64,000 nucleotides of DNA from JACVRW01 sp963716215 (GCA_963716215.1 OY970298.1:3596001-3660000); one strand, 5' to 3'; shown: positions 8,849-18,780, counted from the stretch's first letter. Numbers and translations are program-made. Notes: generated from the sequence alone by a model not told the origin.

Positions 8849-10021
8849 CTACCGCGCTTCCAGCCGCCTGCCCACCAGAGGCAGGTTCACGAACCCCTCG
8901 ACGCTCGCGTAGAGCAGCCCGACCTTGGGCATCTGGGAGACCTCCTCGACCACGATCGCCCGCGGCACCCACTTCGGGTCGAACTTCGCGTTGAAGTCCC
9001 GCAGCGACTTGATCTGGAAGTACGGGTTCAGCACCTCGGCCACCTTCTTGACCGCACGCTGGCCGGGCGTCAGCTGCGCTCCGGCGTCGAACAGCCTCCC
9101 CCACGCCGCGAAGTTCATCGACAGCTTCGTGAAGCCGCGCTCGCCCAGCGCGAGCGCCGCGTTGGCGATCAGGAACTCCGTCATCCCGTTGGGGGCGTCC
9201 GGGTCGCGCTGCATCAGGTCGAGCGACCAGCCGGGCTCGTCCCCGTAACAAGGCACCAGGCGCAGGAATCCGACGGGCCGCTCGCGCTCGCTCTCGAACG
9301 CAACCGCCAGCAGGAAGTCGGGGTTCTCACCCCGCACGCCGCCGCCCAGCTCCATCGTGAAGCCACGCTCGGGCGCCTTGCCGCGCCAGCGTTCGCGGAT
9401 CTCGTTGAGCTGGCCCACCAGCTGCGGCGAGGCGTCGGACTCGCGCATCAGCCGGAAGCGGTGGTCGCGCCCCACCCGTTTCACCGCCGCCCGCACCGAC
9501 TTCTTCTCCGGTCCTTCGAGGGTGAACTCGTCGCACGGGATGATCGCCTCATCGCCCAGGTAGACCTCGTGGAACCCGCGCGCGCCGTAGAGCGTCATGT
9601 CCGCCTCGCGAACCGCCAGGAACGCAACCCGCCACGCGCGGTCGCGGCAGAACGCCAGGAACTCGTCCAGCACCAGCTCCTCCGACGCCGGCCTGCCGAT
9701 CGGATCGGCGGCCACCAGGGCGTAGCCGCTCTCGTAGGTGTAGGCCACCATCGCCTCGCCGTCGCTGGCGAAGAAGTAGCTCTTGTCCGGCCGCAGCGCG
9801 AAGTAGTCCAGCGTGTCGGAGCCGTAGAGGCGCACCAGCCGCCGCGCGTGCTCGCGCTCGTCCTCCGTCGGCGCGTCGCGCCGTGCCACCGCCCGAAACA
9901 GCAGCAGCGAGAACACGAGCAGGCCCGTGATGCCCAGCGCGAGCAGGGCCGCCGGGAAGAAGTCTTCGAAGATCCGCCCCGAGTACTCGTAGGGGCCGTC
10001 CAGCCCGATCAGGCCGGCTCC
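8849..10021 (-). pseudogene. C-terminal part of the LysRS-MprF fusion: last TM helix and DUF2156 aminoacyl-transferase domain (after frameshift)
   Basis: 390 residues readable in this frame. It opens with GLIGLDGPYEYSGRIF, a TM helix (ALLALGITGLLVFSLLLF), then the MprF/DUF2156 domain: two GNAT-like halves with LRPDKSYFFASDGEAMVAYT, GFLRLVPCYG, SLDLMQRDPDAPNGMTEFLI and FAAWGRLFDAG. In MprF/LysX proteins this domain transfers lysine from Lys-tRNA to phosphatidylglycerol, lowering membrane charge. It continues the LysRS frame once one surplus base in the CCC run at 10020-10022 is removed. If expressed alone from GTG 9916 it would lack the other membrane helices. Confidence 0.8.
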
Positions 10022-12062
10022 CGACCGCCTGGATCACGCCCCCGACGGTCAGCTCCTCCACGACGTGGTCCTGCTCCAGCAGCAGCGTCCCCGCGCCGAA
10101 GCAGAAGACGAGCAGCAGGTAGCCGGGCACGAACCGCACCACGGTCAGCAGCGACCCCGAGTCGGGCCGCGCGGTGAAGGCGCTGCGCTTCCACAGCAGC
10201 GCCGCCAGCATCGCCAGCGTGTACGCCACCATGATCGGGTGCGGCCCCTTGAGCACGTGCACGATCGCGCCGAGGCCGAACAGCACCACCGCCGCCTGCC
10301 ACGCGCGCTGCTTGCCGCGCGCGAGCGGGAACGCGAGCAGGACCAGCGTCACGCCGACCAGCGTCGACGCGATGTGACCCGCCACCCGCAGCGATTCGTC
10401 GCCGAGCACCGTTGCGATGCCCAGGCGGTCGTGGAGGCCCGGCAAGAGCGCGAACAGGTTCAGGATCCCGCCCAGCGCCGTCAGCAGGCCTAGCGCCCGG
10501 GGCGCGCGCGAGCGCGCGACAGCCTCGACGACGGGTGCGGCCGGCGCCGGCTCGTCCTCAGGCGGGGCAGGTGAGCGCATCGACTCCGCGGTCGGCACGC
10601 TGCTGGACGACAGGCCCTGGCGTGTGGCGCGCAGGCCGGTACCCGGCTCGGGGCGCATCGTCGGAAACAGGATCACGTCGCGGATCGCCGGCGCGCCGGA
10701 GATCAGCATCACCAGGCGGTCGAGCCCGATCCCGAGCCCGCCGGTCGGCGGCAGCCCGTACTCGAGCGCCCGCACGTAGTCCTCGTCGACGTCCTCGGCC
10801 TCCTCGTCGCCGGCCGCCTTGGCCGCGGCCTCGGCCTCGAAGCGCGCCTTCTGGTCGACGGCGTCGTTGAGCTCGGAGTACGCGTTGGCCAGCTCGCGGC
10901 CCGCCACGACCGCCTCGAAGCGCTCCACCATGTCCGGGTCCTCGCGGTGGGTGCGCGCCAGCGGCGACACCTCCCGCGGGTAGTCGTAGACGAACGTGGG
11001 CGCGACCAGGGCGGCCTCGCAGGTCTCGTCGTAGACCTCGGACATCAGCCGCCCCGCGCCCCAGCCCGACTCGTACGGCACCTTGAAGCGGTCGCAGATC
11101 GCGCGGGCCTCGTCGATCGGCATCGAGGGGTGCATGCGCACGCCGTTGACCTCCTCGATCAGGTCGGCCATCGTCACGCGCCGCCACGGCGGCGACAGGT
11201 CGGTCGCACTCCCGCCCGGCACGTCGGCCGCCTGCGAGCAGATCGCCTCGACCAGGTCCATCATGTCGTGGTAGTCGGCCAGCGCCTGGTAGGCCTCGAG
11301 CAGCGTGAACTCGGGATTGTGGCGCGTGTCCAGCCCCTCGTTGCGGAACACGCGCCCGATCTCGAACACCCGCTCGAAGCCGCCGACCACAAGTCGCTTG
11401 AGATACAGCTCGAGCGCGATCCGCAGGTACATGTCGATGTCGAGCGCGTTGTGGTGGGTGATGAACGGGCGCGCGGCGGCGCCACCGGCCTTGGCGTCCA
11501 GCACCGGGGTCTCGACCTCGGTGAAGCCGTGCTCGGTCAGCACGCGGCGCACCGTCGCGATCACCGAGGAGCGGATGCCGAACACGCGGCGCGCCTCGGG
11601 GTTGACGATCAGGTCGAGGTAGCGCTGGCGCAGCCGCGTATCCACATCGGTGAGCCCGCGGTGCTTGTCGGGCAGCGGCCGCAGCGACTTGGTCAGCAAG
11701 TCCCAGTCCTGTACGCGAATGGACGGCTCGCCCTTGTCGGTGCGCATCCCGGTTCCCTCGACGCCGATCCAGTCGCCGCGGTCGAGGTCGCGCACGCGGG
11801 TGTCGTGCAGGAAGACGAGCTGAACGGTGGCCGTCTGGTCCTTCAGGGTGGCGAAGACGATCGCTCCGTGCCGCCGGATCAGCATCACGCGTCCCGCCAC
11901 CCGAACCGTCCCGAGCGAGTCGAACTGCTCGCGCACCTGCGCCAGCGTGTGGTCGCGCGGGTAGCCGTACGCGGGGCCCTTGCCGACGAGCAGCCGCTCC
12001 TGCTTTGCGAGCCGCTGGGCGCGCTCCTGCGAGACGAAGTCGCGCTTCTCGGCCGGCTCCAT
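10020..12062 (-). CDS. lysS: Lysyl-tRNA synthetase (class II) fused to MprF-like membrane helices, frameshifted at its 3' side
   Basis: Residues 1-475 are a complete class II LysRS: OB-fold anticodon domain (VRVAGRVMLIRR, about 53-64), motif 1 region ending GFTEVETPVL (about 179-188), motif 2 FEIGRVFRNEGLDTRHNPE (about 233-251) and motif 3 GLGIGLDRLVML (about 442-453). A Pro/Ala linker (about 495-515) leads to five TM helices up to about residue 665. The frame then leaves coding sense at codon 681 (10020-10022) and the transferase domain continues one frame over. LysX of Mycobacterium has the same modules in the opposite order. Start ATG 12062. Confidence 0.88.
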
Positions 12063-12063
12063 T

Positions 12064-12088
12064 GCGACGCAATAGTGCTTTGCGTCGC
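12064..12088. promoter_or_regulatory. 9-bp inverted repeat between lysS and the divergent permease gene
   Basis: GCGACGCAA (12064-12072) and TTGCGTCGC (12080-12088) form a perfect inverted repeat with a 7-base spacer. It fills half of the 47-base divergent intergenic region and directly abuts the lysS start codon. It could be an operator for either gene or a hairpin at the lysS 5' end covering the ribosome site. No family-specific match is known to me. Confidence 0.45.
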
Positions 12089-12109
12089 CGTTTCGGTCAA
12101 GCTGCGCGC

Positions 12110-13546
12110 GTGGCAGACCGGCTCGAGACGATCCTCGTCCAGGCGAAGAAGGACCGCAAGCGCCTCGACGGCGGCGCCATGGGCGCCTTCAGCCTCACCA
12201 CGTTGGGCATCGCCAGCGTGGTCGGGGCGGGCATCTTCGTCACCACTGGAACGGCCGCCGCGCAGTACGCCGGCCCCGCGGTGGTCGTGTCGTTCGTGCT
12301 CGCCGGGCTCGCGGCCGCGTTCACCGCCATCTGCTACGCCGAGCTGGCAGCGATGATCCCGATCGCCGGCTCGACCTACTCGTACGCGTACGCTGCGTTC
12401 GGCGTGTTCCTGGCCTGGTTCATCGGCTGGGACCTGCTGCTCGAGTACCTGTTCGCCGCCTCCACGGTCGCCGTCGGCTGGGCCGGGTACGCGGTCAGCT
12501 TCCTCGACTCGCTCGGCATCCACGTGCCAGACGACCTGTCCAGCCCCCCGTTCGGGAGCGGCAGCGGGATCGTGAACCTCCCGGCGATCCTCGTCGTGGC
12601 GGGCACGACGGCGCTGCTCGTGGTCGGCACGCGCCAGTCGGCGAGTGTGAACAACGCGATCGTCGCCCTCAAGATCGTGGTGCTGCTGCTGTTCGTGGCG
12701 GTCGGGGCGTTCGCCGTGGACACCTCCAACTGGACGCCGTTCGTGCCGGCCAACGACGGCGACTTCGGCGACTTCGGCGCGTCCGGCGTGATCCGCGGCG
12801 CCGGCGTTGTGTTCTTCGCCTACGTCGGGTTCGACGCCGTCTCCACCGCGGCGGGCGAGGCGCGCAACCCGCAGCGCACCGTCCCGGTCGGCCTGCTGCT
12901 CACGGTGCTGATCTCCACGGTGCTGTACGTCGCGATCGGCCTCGTGCTGACCGGAATAGTCCCCTACGAGCACCTCAACGTTGCCGACCCGCTCTCGAAG
13001 GCGGTCGAGGCCGAGGGTCGCGGCGCCGGCTGGCTCGACGAGGCGCTCGGCGTGGCGGCGGTGGTGGGCCTGTTCTCGACCGTGCTGGTCACGTTCTACG
13101 GCCAGACGCGCATCCTCATGCGCATGTCGGCCGACGGCATGCTGCCGTCGATCTTCAACCGCATCGACAAGCGCTTCAAGACGCCAGCCTTCACCACGAT
13201 CGTGTGCGGCTTCGCCGGTGGAGCGGTCGCGGCGCTGGTGCCGATCGACGTGCTGGGCGAGCTGGTCTCGATCGGGACCCTGCTGGCGTTCGTGATCGTG
13301 TGCTGCGGGGTGCTTGTCCTGCGGCGCACACACCCCGACGTCGAGCGGCCGTTCCGGGTGCCCAAGGTGGAGCTGGTGGCGGGCCTCGGGCTCCTGAGCG
13401 CGTTGGGGCTGATGGTCACGCTGCCGATCGAGACCTGGATCAGGCTCGCGATCTGGCTGGTGATCGGGCTCGTGATCTTCTTCGCCTACGCGCGCTCGCA
13501 CACGCGGGCCAAGTTCGCGCGGCTGGCCGAAGAGGCCGACGCCTAG
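12110..13546 (+). CDS. APC superfamily amino acid permease (CAT-like)
   Basis: 478 residues from GTG 12110 (VADRLETIL); the frame is open further upstream but there it only mirrors lysS. About 12-13 TM helices. The first unwound helix has the APC signature GIASVVGAGIFVTTG; the sixth-helix region has FFAYVGFDAVSTAAGEARNPQR, the consensus of cationic amino acid transporters. Substrate not determined; lysine or arginine would suit the divergent LysRS-MprF gene but this is inference. Its stop overlaps the convergent DMT gene by 4 bases. Confidence 0.88.
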   Translation: MADRLETILVQAKKDRKRLDGGAMGAFSLTTLGIASVVGAGIFVTTGTAAAQYAGPAVVVSFVLAGLAAAFTAICYAELAAMIPIAGSTYSYAYAAFGVFLAWFIGWDLLLEYLFAASTVAVGWAGYAVSFLDSLGIHVPDDLSSPPFGSGSGIVNLPAILVVAGTTALLVVGTRQSASVNNAIVALKIVVLLLFVAVGAFAVDTSNWTPFVPANDGDFGDFGASGVIRGAGVVFFAYVGFDAVSTAAGEARNPQRTVPVGLLLTVLISTVLYVAIGLVLTGIVPYEHLNVADPLSKAVEAEGRGAGWLDEALGVAAVVGLFSTVLVTFYGQTRILMRMSADGMLPSIFNRIDKRFKTPAFTTIVCGFAGGAVAALVPIDVLGELVSIGTLLAFVIVCCGVLVLRRTHPDVERPFRVPKVELVAGLGLLSALGLMVTLPIETWIRLAIWLVIGLVIFFAYARSHTRAKFARLAEEADA

Positions 13547-14376
13547 TCCGGCTGGCGCAGCGCCAGGAACGCGATCCCGGCGATCATCACGGCGAACGCG
13601 GCCAGCGCCGCGAGCAGGGCCCCGGTGTCGACGTGGATCGTCTCGTCGAAGGCGAGCGTGCCGATGAACAGGCTGGCGACCGGATCGAGCGCCATCTGGG
13701 TGGCCACCGCCGGCGCGAGCGCGCCGGCCTGGAGCGATGCCTGGCTGAGCGTCATGCTCACGTAGCCGACGACGATCAGCGCGTACAGGTGCCAGTCCTC
13801 GAGCAGCGCGAGCACGCCCTCGTCGAGCTGCTCCACGGTCGACTTGGTCAGCGCCGCGCTCAGCGCGAACAGGATGCCGGCGGCGGTCCCGAGCAGCGCC
13901 GCCCGGTGCACCGGCGGGCGCCCGCGCGCGGCGATCGTGAGGGCGCCGCACAGCAGCGCCGCCACGGCGAAGCACGCGATCCACGCCGCCGCCGTCGGGT
14001 CGTCCACCCCGCCAGACGGGTCCGCCAGCACGAGGAAGGCGCCAAGGCCGAGCGTGACCGCCAGCGCGGCGCCCACCTCGGGCCGCGACACGCGCTTGTG
14101 CTCCAAGCGCGCGCCCAGCGGCAGGGCGAACACCACGCTGGTGGCCAGCAGCGGCTGCACGACCACGATCCGGCCCACGGCCAGCGCGGCGGCCTGGGCC
14201 ACGAAGCCGAGCCCGTCTGCCGCGATCCCCGCGAGCCAGCGCGGCTGGCGTGCCAGGCGCAGCAGGAACCCCGCCCCGCGCGCCTCGGCCTCCGAGGCGG
14301 TGGCCGCCACCTGCTGCTGGAGCACCGTGCCCAGCGAGAACAGGAGCGCAGCCGCTAGCGCTAGCGCTATCGCCAT
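13543..14376 (-). CDS. DMT-superfamily (EamA/NIPA-like) transporter
   Basis: 277 residues made almost entirely of about nine to ten short hydrophobic helices, with a two-half organisation typical of drug/metabolite transporters. Visible markers: VVVQPLLATSVVFALPLGARLEHKR in the first half and the related APAVATQMALDPVASLFIGTLAFDE in the second, matching the repeated EamA motif. Substrate unknown; efflux of a metabolite or Mg2+ transport (NIPA-like) are both possible. It converges on the APC permease gene and is divergent from the phospholipase C-like gene. Confidence 0.8.
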   Translation of the reverse strand: MAIALALAAALLFSLGTVLQQQVAATASEAEARGAGFLLRLARQPRWLAGIAADGLGFVAQAAALAVGRIVVVQPLLATSVVFALPLGARLEHKRVSRPEVGAALAVTLGLGAFLVLADPSGGVDDPTAAAWIACFAVAALLCGALTIAARGRPPVHRAALLGTAAGILFALSAALTKSTVEQLDEGVLALLEDWHLYALIVVGYVSMTLSQASLQAGALAPAVATQMALDPVASLFIGTLAFDETIHVDTGALLAALAAFAVMIAGIAFLALRQPD

Positions 14377-14441
14377 GGGCTAGTGCAAGAGCTCGCCGAC
14401 CGGCACCAGCCGACCCTAGGCGGTTAAAGTCGGGTGGGCAA

Positions 14442-16595
14442 GTGGCCCGGCTCTCGATTCGGGGCCGAGGCGTGGCGAGCGTGGTGCTCGTCGTCCTCGG
14501 CTCGGCGCTCCTGTTCGCTGGAGTCGTCGCGCTCTACGCGCGCGAGCAGGTGATCGACCGCGAGGCGTTCGCCGACCGCGCGCTGTCCGCACTCGACGAC
14601 GACGACGTGCGCAACCTCGTCGCCCGCGAGATCGTCATCAACCTGATCGACCGCGGCTCGACCGACCTGGTCGCCGCGCGGCCACTGCTCGAGTCGGTCG
14701 TGGAGGCGGTGGCCCAGACGCAGCCGTTCCGGAGCGCCTTCCGGCACGCCGCCGGCGAGGCCAACCAGGTCTTCTTCGTCCGCGACCGCGAGAACGCGCT
14801 GTTCAACCTCGGCGACACGGCGACGGTGATCGAGTTCGCCCTGCGCTCGGTCTCGCCGCAGGTGGCGAAGCAGATCCCGACGGACTTCGATCCCGACGTG
14901 CTCACGCTGCGCCGCGACGACTTCGCCGGACAGACGCTCGCGGTGGCCGACAAGCTGCGCCTGCTCGGCTGGGTGCTGCCGCTGCTGGCGGTGATCGTCC
15001 TGGCCGGCGCGGTGGCGATCGCCCCGGACCGGCGTCTGGCGGTGCTGCGCGCCGGCGTAGGCCTGGCGGCGTCCGGCACGCTGCTGGCGATCGCGCTGCT
15101 GATCCTGCGGGCCCGGGTGCTCGCCGGCGTGACGGGCAAGGACGAGGTGAGCGCCCAGGAGGTGCGCGACGCGGTCGCCGGGGTCATGGACGCCTACCTG
15201 GGTGACCTCCTGTCGTGGGGGCTGCTGCTTGCCCTGCTCGGCGTGGTGCTCGCCGGCTCGGCCGCCGCACTCGACCCAGAGGACGTGAAGGCCCCCGCCG
15301 AGCAGTTCCGCCGGCGCCTGACGCAGCGCCCGCGCACCGTCGCGGGGCGCGTGCTGCGCGGCGTCGCGGCGCTCGCGCTCGGGGTGGCCGTGGTGATCGC
15401 GCCCACGCTCGCCCTGCAGGCGGCCGCGATCGCCGGCGGCACCTACCTCGTCTTCTTCGGCGTGACCGAGCTGCTCGTCCTGCTCCAGCGCCGCGATCAG
15501 ACCGCGGCCGAGGGCGAGGCCACCCGCCGCCGCGCCCTGATCGGCGCCGGCGTCGCCTCCGCCACGGTGGTCGCGGCGCTGCTCGTGGTGGTCGTGGTGG
15601 TGACCAACGGCGAATCGGGACGCTCGGCCGCCGCCGCCACCCCGGCCGAGGGGTGCAACGGCTCGAAGGCGCTCTGCGACCTGCGCCTCAACGAGGCCGT
15701 CTTCGCCGGCACCCACAACGCGTTCTCGGCGGCCGACAGCCCGGGCTGGTTCATTACCAACCAGCGCCGCGCGATCCCGCGGCAGCTCGAGGACGGGATC
15801 CGCCTGTTCCTGATCGACCCGCACTGGGGCGTGGAGACGCCGAACGGACGCGTGCGCACCGACTTCGAGAGCGAGGGCCGCAGCCGCAACAAGGTTGCCA
15901 AGGCCATGCCCCCGGAGGTGCTGGCGGCCGCGGAGCGGTTGGCCGGCCGGCTCGGAGCCGGGGAGGCAACCGGCCAGCGCGACGTGTTCCTCTGCCACAC
16001 GGTGTGCGAGCTGGGTGCCACGCGCATGGTCGACGTGCTCGTGCAGATGCGGGAGTTTCTGGAGGCCGACCCCGGCGCCGTGCTCATGCTGTTCATCGAG
16101 CCGTACGTGAAGCCGCGGGAGATCGAGAAGCGCTTCGAGGAGGCGGGGCTCACGCCCTACCTCGCGGAGCTGTCCCGCGACGAGCCGCTGCCCACGCTCG
16201 GCGAGCTGGTGGACTCAGGCCACCGCATGGTCGTGTTCGCCGAGAAGGACGCGGACGGCAGCGTGCCGTGGTATCTCGACGGCTTCTCGTTCGTTCAGGA
16301 CACGCCGCTGGGCGCGACGAACGTTCACGAGCTGCGCTGTACCCGCGAGCGCGGCGAGGCGTCCAGCCCGCTGCTGATGCTCAACCACTGGGCCGACCTG
16401 TTCCCACCGCGGCTGCGCGCCAACCGGCCGTTCCTCACCAAGCGCTTCCTGCTGGAACGGGCCCACCGCTGCGCCCGCAAGCTCGGCCTGCCGGTCAGCA
16501 TGATCGCCGTCGACTTCTACGACCAGGGCAAGCTGGTCGAGGCCGTCGCCGAGCTGAACGAGGAACGGGTGAAGGCCGCCAGGGAGCGCGACTAG
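14442..16595 (+). CDS. Membrane protein with extracytoplasmic PI-PLC-like phosphodiesterase domain
   Basis: 717 residues from GTG 14442. An N-terminal TM helix (about 10-32) is followed by about 130 likely external residues, then four to five TM helices (about 170-400), including a very hydrophobic final one. The C-terminal 270 residues resemble the X domain of phosphatidylinositol-specific phospholipase C: FAGTHNAFSAAD supplies the first catalytic His, LEDGIRLFLIDPHWG follows as in the family, and VFLCHTVCELG is probably the second His. Lipid or glycerophosphodiester cleavage outside the membrane is inferred. I know of no characterised protein with this arrangement. Confidence 0.75.
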   Translation: MARLSIRGRGVASVVLVVLGSALLFAGVVALYAREQVIDREAFADRALSALDDDDVRNLVAREIVINLIDRGSTDLVAARPLLESVVEAVAQTQPFRSAFRHAAGEANQVFFVRDRENALFNLGDTATVIEFALRSVSPQVAKQIPTDFDPDVLTLRRDDFAGQTLAVADKLRLLGWVLPLLAVIVLAGAVAIAPDRRLAVLRAGVGLAASGTLLAIALLILRARVLAGVTGKDEVSAQEVRDAVAGVMDAYLGDLLSWGLLLALLGVVLAGSAAALDPEDVKAPAEQFRRRLTQRPRTVAGRVLRGVAALALGVAVVIAPTLALQAAAIAGGTYLVFFGVTELLVLLQRRDQTAAEGEATRRRALIGAGVASATVVAALLVVVVVVTNGESGRSAAAATPAEGCNGSKALCDLRLNEAVFAGTHNAFSAADSPGWFITNQRRAIPRQLEDGIRLFLIDPHWGVETPNGRVRTDFESEGRSRNKVAKAMPPEVLAAAERLAGRLGAGEATGQRDVFLCHTVCELGATRMVDVLVQMREFLEADPGAVLMLFIEPYVKPREIEKRFEEAGLTPYLAELSRDEPLPTLGELVDSGHRMVVFAEKDADGSVPWYLDGFSFVQDTPLGATNVHELRCTRERGEASSPLLMLNHWADLFPPRLRANRPFLTKRFLLERAHRCARKLGLPVSMIAVDFYDQGKLVEAVAELNEERVKAARERD

Positions 16596-17344
16596 TCGTC
16601 GTACTCGCCCGAGAACAGGGCGAACATCCCACCCTGCGGATCCTGGGCGACCAGGAAGCGTCCCGCTGGTATCGACAGCGGCTCGACCACGACCTGGCCG
16701 CCTAGCTCCGGAATGCGGACGGCGTCATCATCGACGCTCTTACAGCCGAAGTAGACCAGCCACGCGTCGGGCGGTTCCCCCAGCATCCCGGCGTTGAGGC
16801 GGCCGCCGTTGTACACGCCCCAGTAGGGCTGGTCGGCCTCGGTTATCGGCTCGAAGCGCCATCCGAACAGGCCCTCGTAGAACCGCTGTGAGCGCTCGGG
16901 GTCGGTCGTGTTGAGCTGGTTCATCGTCAGCGCGCCGGGCTCGTTGATGCGGCCGGCGCCGGGGTTGCGGCGTGGCTCCCAGAGGTTCAGCACGGCCCCA
17001 TTGGGGTCGGCGACGGTGGCCATGCGACCGGCGTCGCCGACGTCGAACGGGCCGGCCAACAGCCGGCCGCCCTGCTGCTCGGCGGTTCCGGCCGAGTCGT
17101 CCGCGCTCGCGACGGTCACGTACGAGTTCCAGGCCGTCGGCTGGCCCTCGCGCGCGGCGGACAGCGCCGCCACCTCGCTGCCCTCGAGCTCGAGCATCGT
17201 GTAGACGCCCCCGCCGGGGATCTTGTGGTCCACGGGTTTCCAGCCGAACAGGTCCACGTAGAAGGCCTTCGCCGCGTCGGGGTCGCTCGTGGAGAGGTCG
17301 ACCCAGCTGAACAGTCCCGGTGCGTATTCAGTGCGTTCCGCCAT
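16592..17344 (-). CDS. VOC family protein with two glyoxalase-like domains
   Basis: 250 residues from ATG 17344. Two tandem VOC units are clear: the first (about 8-122) starts PGLFSWVDLSTSDPDAAKAFYVDLFGW and the second (about 135-248) starts MNQLNTTDPERSQRFYEGLFGW. Each ends with the strand that gives the C-terminal metal ligand (ADPNGAVLNLWEP; QDPQGGMFALFSG). The pattern matches the actinobacterial 27 kDa antigen-like group (CFP30B-like), whose function is unsettled. Converges with the PLC-like gene with a 4-base overlap and precedes, on the same strand, no clear partner. Confidence 0.85.
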   Translation of the reverse strand: MAERTEYAPGLFSWVDLSTSDPDAAKAFYVDLFGWKPVDHKIPGGGVYTMLELEGSEVAALSAAREGQPTAWNSYVTVASADDSAGTAEQQGGRLLAGPFDVGDAGRMATVADPNGAVLNLWEPRRNPGAGRINEPGALTMNQLNTTDPERSQRFYEGLFGWRFEPITEADQPYWGVYNGGRLNAGMLGEPPDAWLVYFGCKSVDDDAVRIPELGGQVVVEPLSIPAGRFLVAQDPQGGMFALFSGEYDD

Positions 17345-17355
17345 GGCGGGCGACA

Positions 17356-18780
17356 CTAGCGAGACAGCGCGCGATTCACGAAGTAGAGGACCGCGCCCAG
17401 CGCCACCAGTCCGCCGGCCCGCGCGAAGGTGGACAGGTCGTCGCCGGCGGTGTGCACGATCAGGGCGATCGAGATCACCGCGCCCAGCACCGGGAACACC
17501 GACGGGGCGTGGAAGTGCTGGTGCTCGACCTGCTCTCGGCGCAGCACGAGCACGGCGATGTTGACGATCGTGAACACGAACAGCAGCAGCAGGACGGTCG
17601 TGTCGGCGAGTGTGCTGAGGTCGCCGGTGGACACCAGCACCACGCCGATCGCGGTCGTGAAGAGAATGCCGGCCACCGGGGTGCGACGGCCGGGCAGCAC
17701 GCGGCCGAACACGCTCGCCACGATGCCCTGGTCGGCCATTCCGTAGACGATCCGCGAGGCCATGATCATGTTGATCAGCGCGCTGTTGGCCACCGCCATC
17801 AGGGCTATGAACGAGAACAGCTTGGTCGAGATGCCGAGCGGGCCCTGCTCGACCACCTCGAGCAGCGGGGCGTCGGAGCCGGTCAGGTCGCCGGTCGGCA
17901 CGACCAGCGAAGCCGTGAGCGTCACGAGCAGGTAGAGCGTCCCGGCGATGGCGATCCCGAGGAACAGCGCGCGCGGGTAGTTGCGGCTCGGCGCCTTCGT
18001 CTCCTCCGCGACGTTCACGGAGTCCTCGAAGCCGATCATCGCGTAGAAGGACAGCGCGGTGCCGGCGACGATCGCGCCGAACACGCTCTCCCCGTCCTTG
18101 AACTCGAAGTTGCGCGAGAAGTCGCCGGAGCCCTCGCCGAGCGCCGCCACGCCGATCGCAATGATCAGCAGCAGGCCGGTCACCTCGATCGCGGTCAGCA
18201 GCAGGTTCACCTTCACCGACTCCGCGATGCCGCGCAGGTTGATGGCGGCCACGATCGCGAGGAAGGCGATCGCGGCGAGCACAAGCGGCAGGTCGATGAA
18301 CTCGGACAGGTAGTCGCCGGCGAACGCGCGTGCGAGCGTGCTGGCCGAGGCGATGCCGGACGACATCACCGCGAACGCCACGACGAAGGTGAAGAACGGG
18401 GCGCCGAACGCCTTGTGCGTGTAGAGCGCCGCGCCCGCGGCGCGCGGGTACTTGGACACCAGCTCCGCGTAGGCGAAGGCCGTGAACGCCGCCAGCACGA
18501 AGGCGGCCAGGAAGCTGGTCCAGATCGCCCCGCCCACCTCGGCGCCGACCTCCCCCACGAGCGCGTAGATGCCGGCCCCGAGGATGTCGCCGACCACGAA
18601 GACGGTCAGCAGCCCCGGCCCGATGGCGCGCTTCAGGCTGGTCTCGACCTCGCCGGTAGCCGCCCCGTCCCGCGATGTCGTGACCCCCGCCTCCATGCGG
18701 CCGCTCTTGCCCACGGCCGGCGGTCGCGCAAACCTGGCGCCTAGCCGGCTCGACACGTGATCGTGCATCCCGGCGACCAT
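17356..18780 (-). CDS. APC superfamily amino acid permease
   Basis: 474 residues from ATG 18780, which has GAAGGG just upstream; ATG 18768 and ATG 18696 are alternatives that remove up to 28 residues of a non-conserved N-terminus. About 12 TM helices. First-helix signature VVGDILGAGIYALVGEVG; helix 6 region FYAMIGFEDSVNVAEETKAPSRNYPRA, both typical of APC amino acid transporters. Substrate unknown. It lies 11 bases downstream of nothing on its strand except the rhomboid-like gene 80 bases away, so it may have its own promoter. Confidence 0.86.
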   Translation of the reverse strand: MVAGMHDHVSSRLGARFARPPAVGKSGRMEAGVTTSRDGAATGEVETSLKRAIGPGLLTVFVVGDILGAGIYALVGEVGAEVGGAIWTSFLAAFVLAAFTAFAYAELVSKYPRAAGAALYTHKAFGAPFFTFVVAFAVMSSGIASASTLARAFAGDYLSEFIDLPLVLAAIAFLAIVAAINLRGIAESVKVNLLLTAIEVTGLLLIIAIGVAALGEGSGDFSRNFEFKDGESVFGAIVAGTALSFYAMIGFEDSVNVAEETKAPSRNYPRALFLGIAIAGTLYLLVTLTASLVVPTGDLTGSDAPLLEVVEQGPLGISTKLFSFIALMAVANSALINMIMASRIVYGMADQGIVASVFGRVLPGRRTPVAGILFTTAIGVVLVSTGDLSTLADTTVLLLLFVFTIVNIAVLVLRREQVEHQHFHAPSVFPVLGAVISIALIVHTAGDDLSTFARAGGLVALGAVLYFVNRALSR

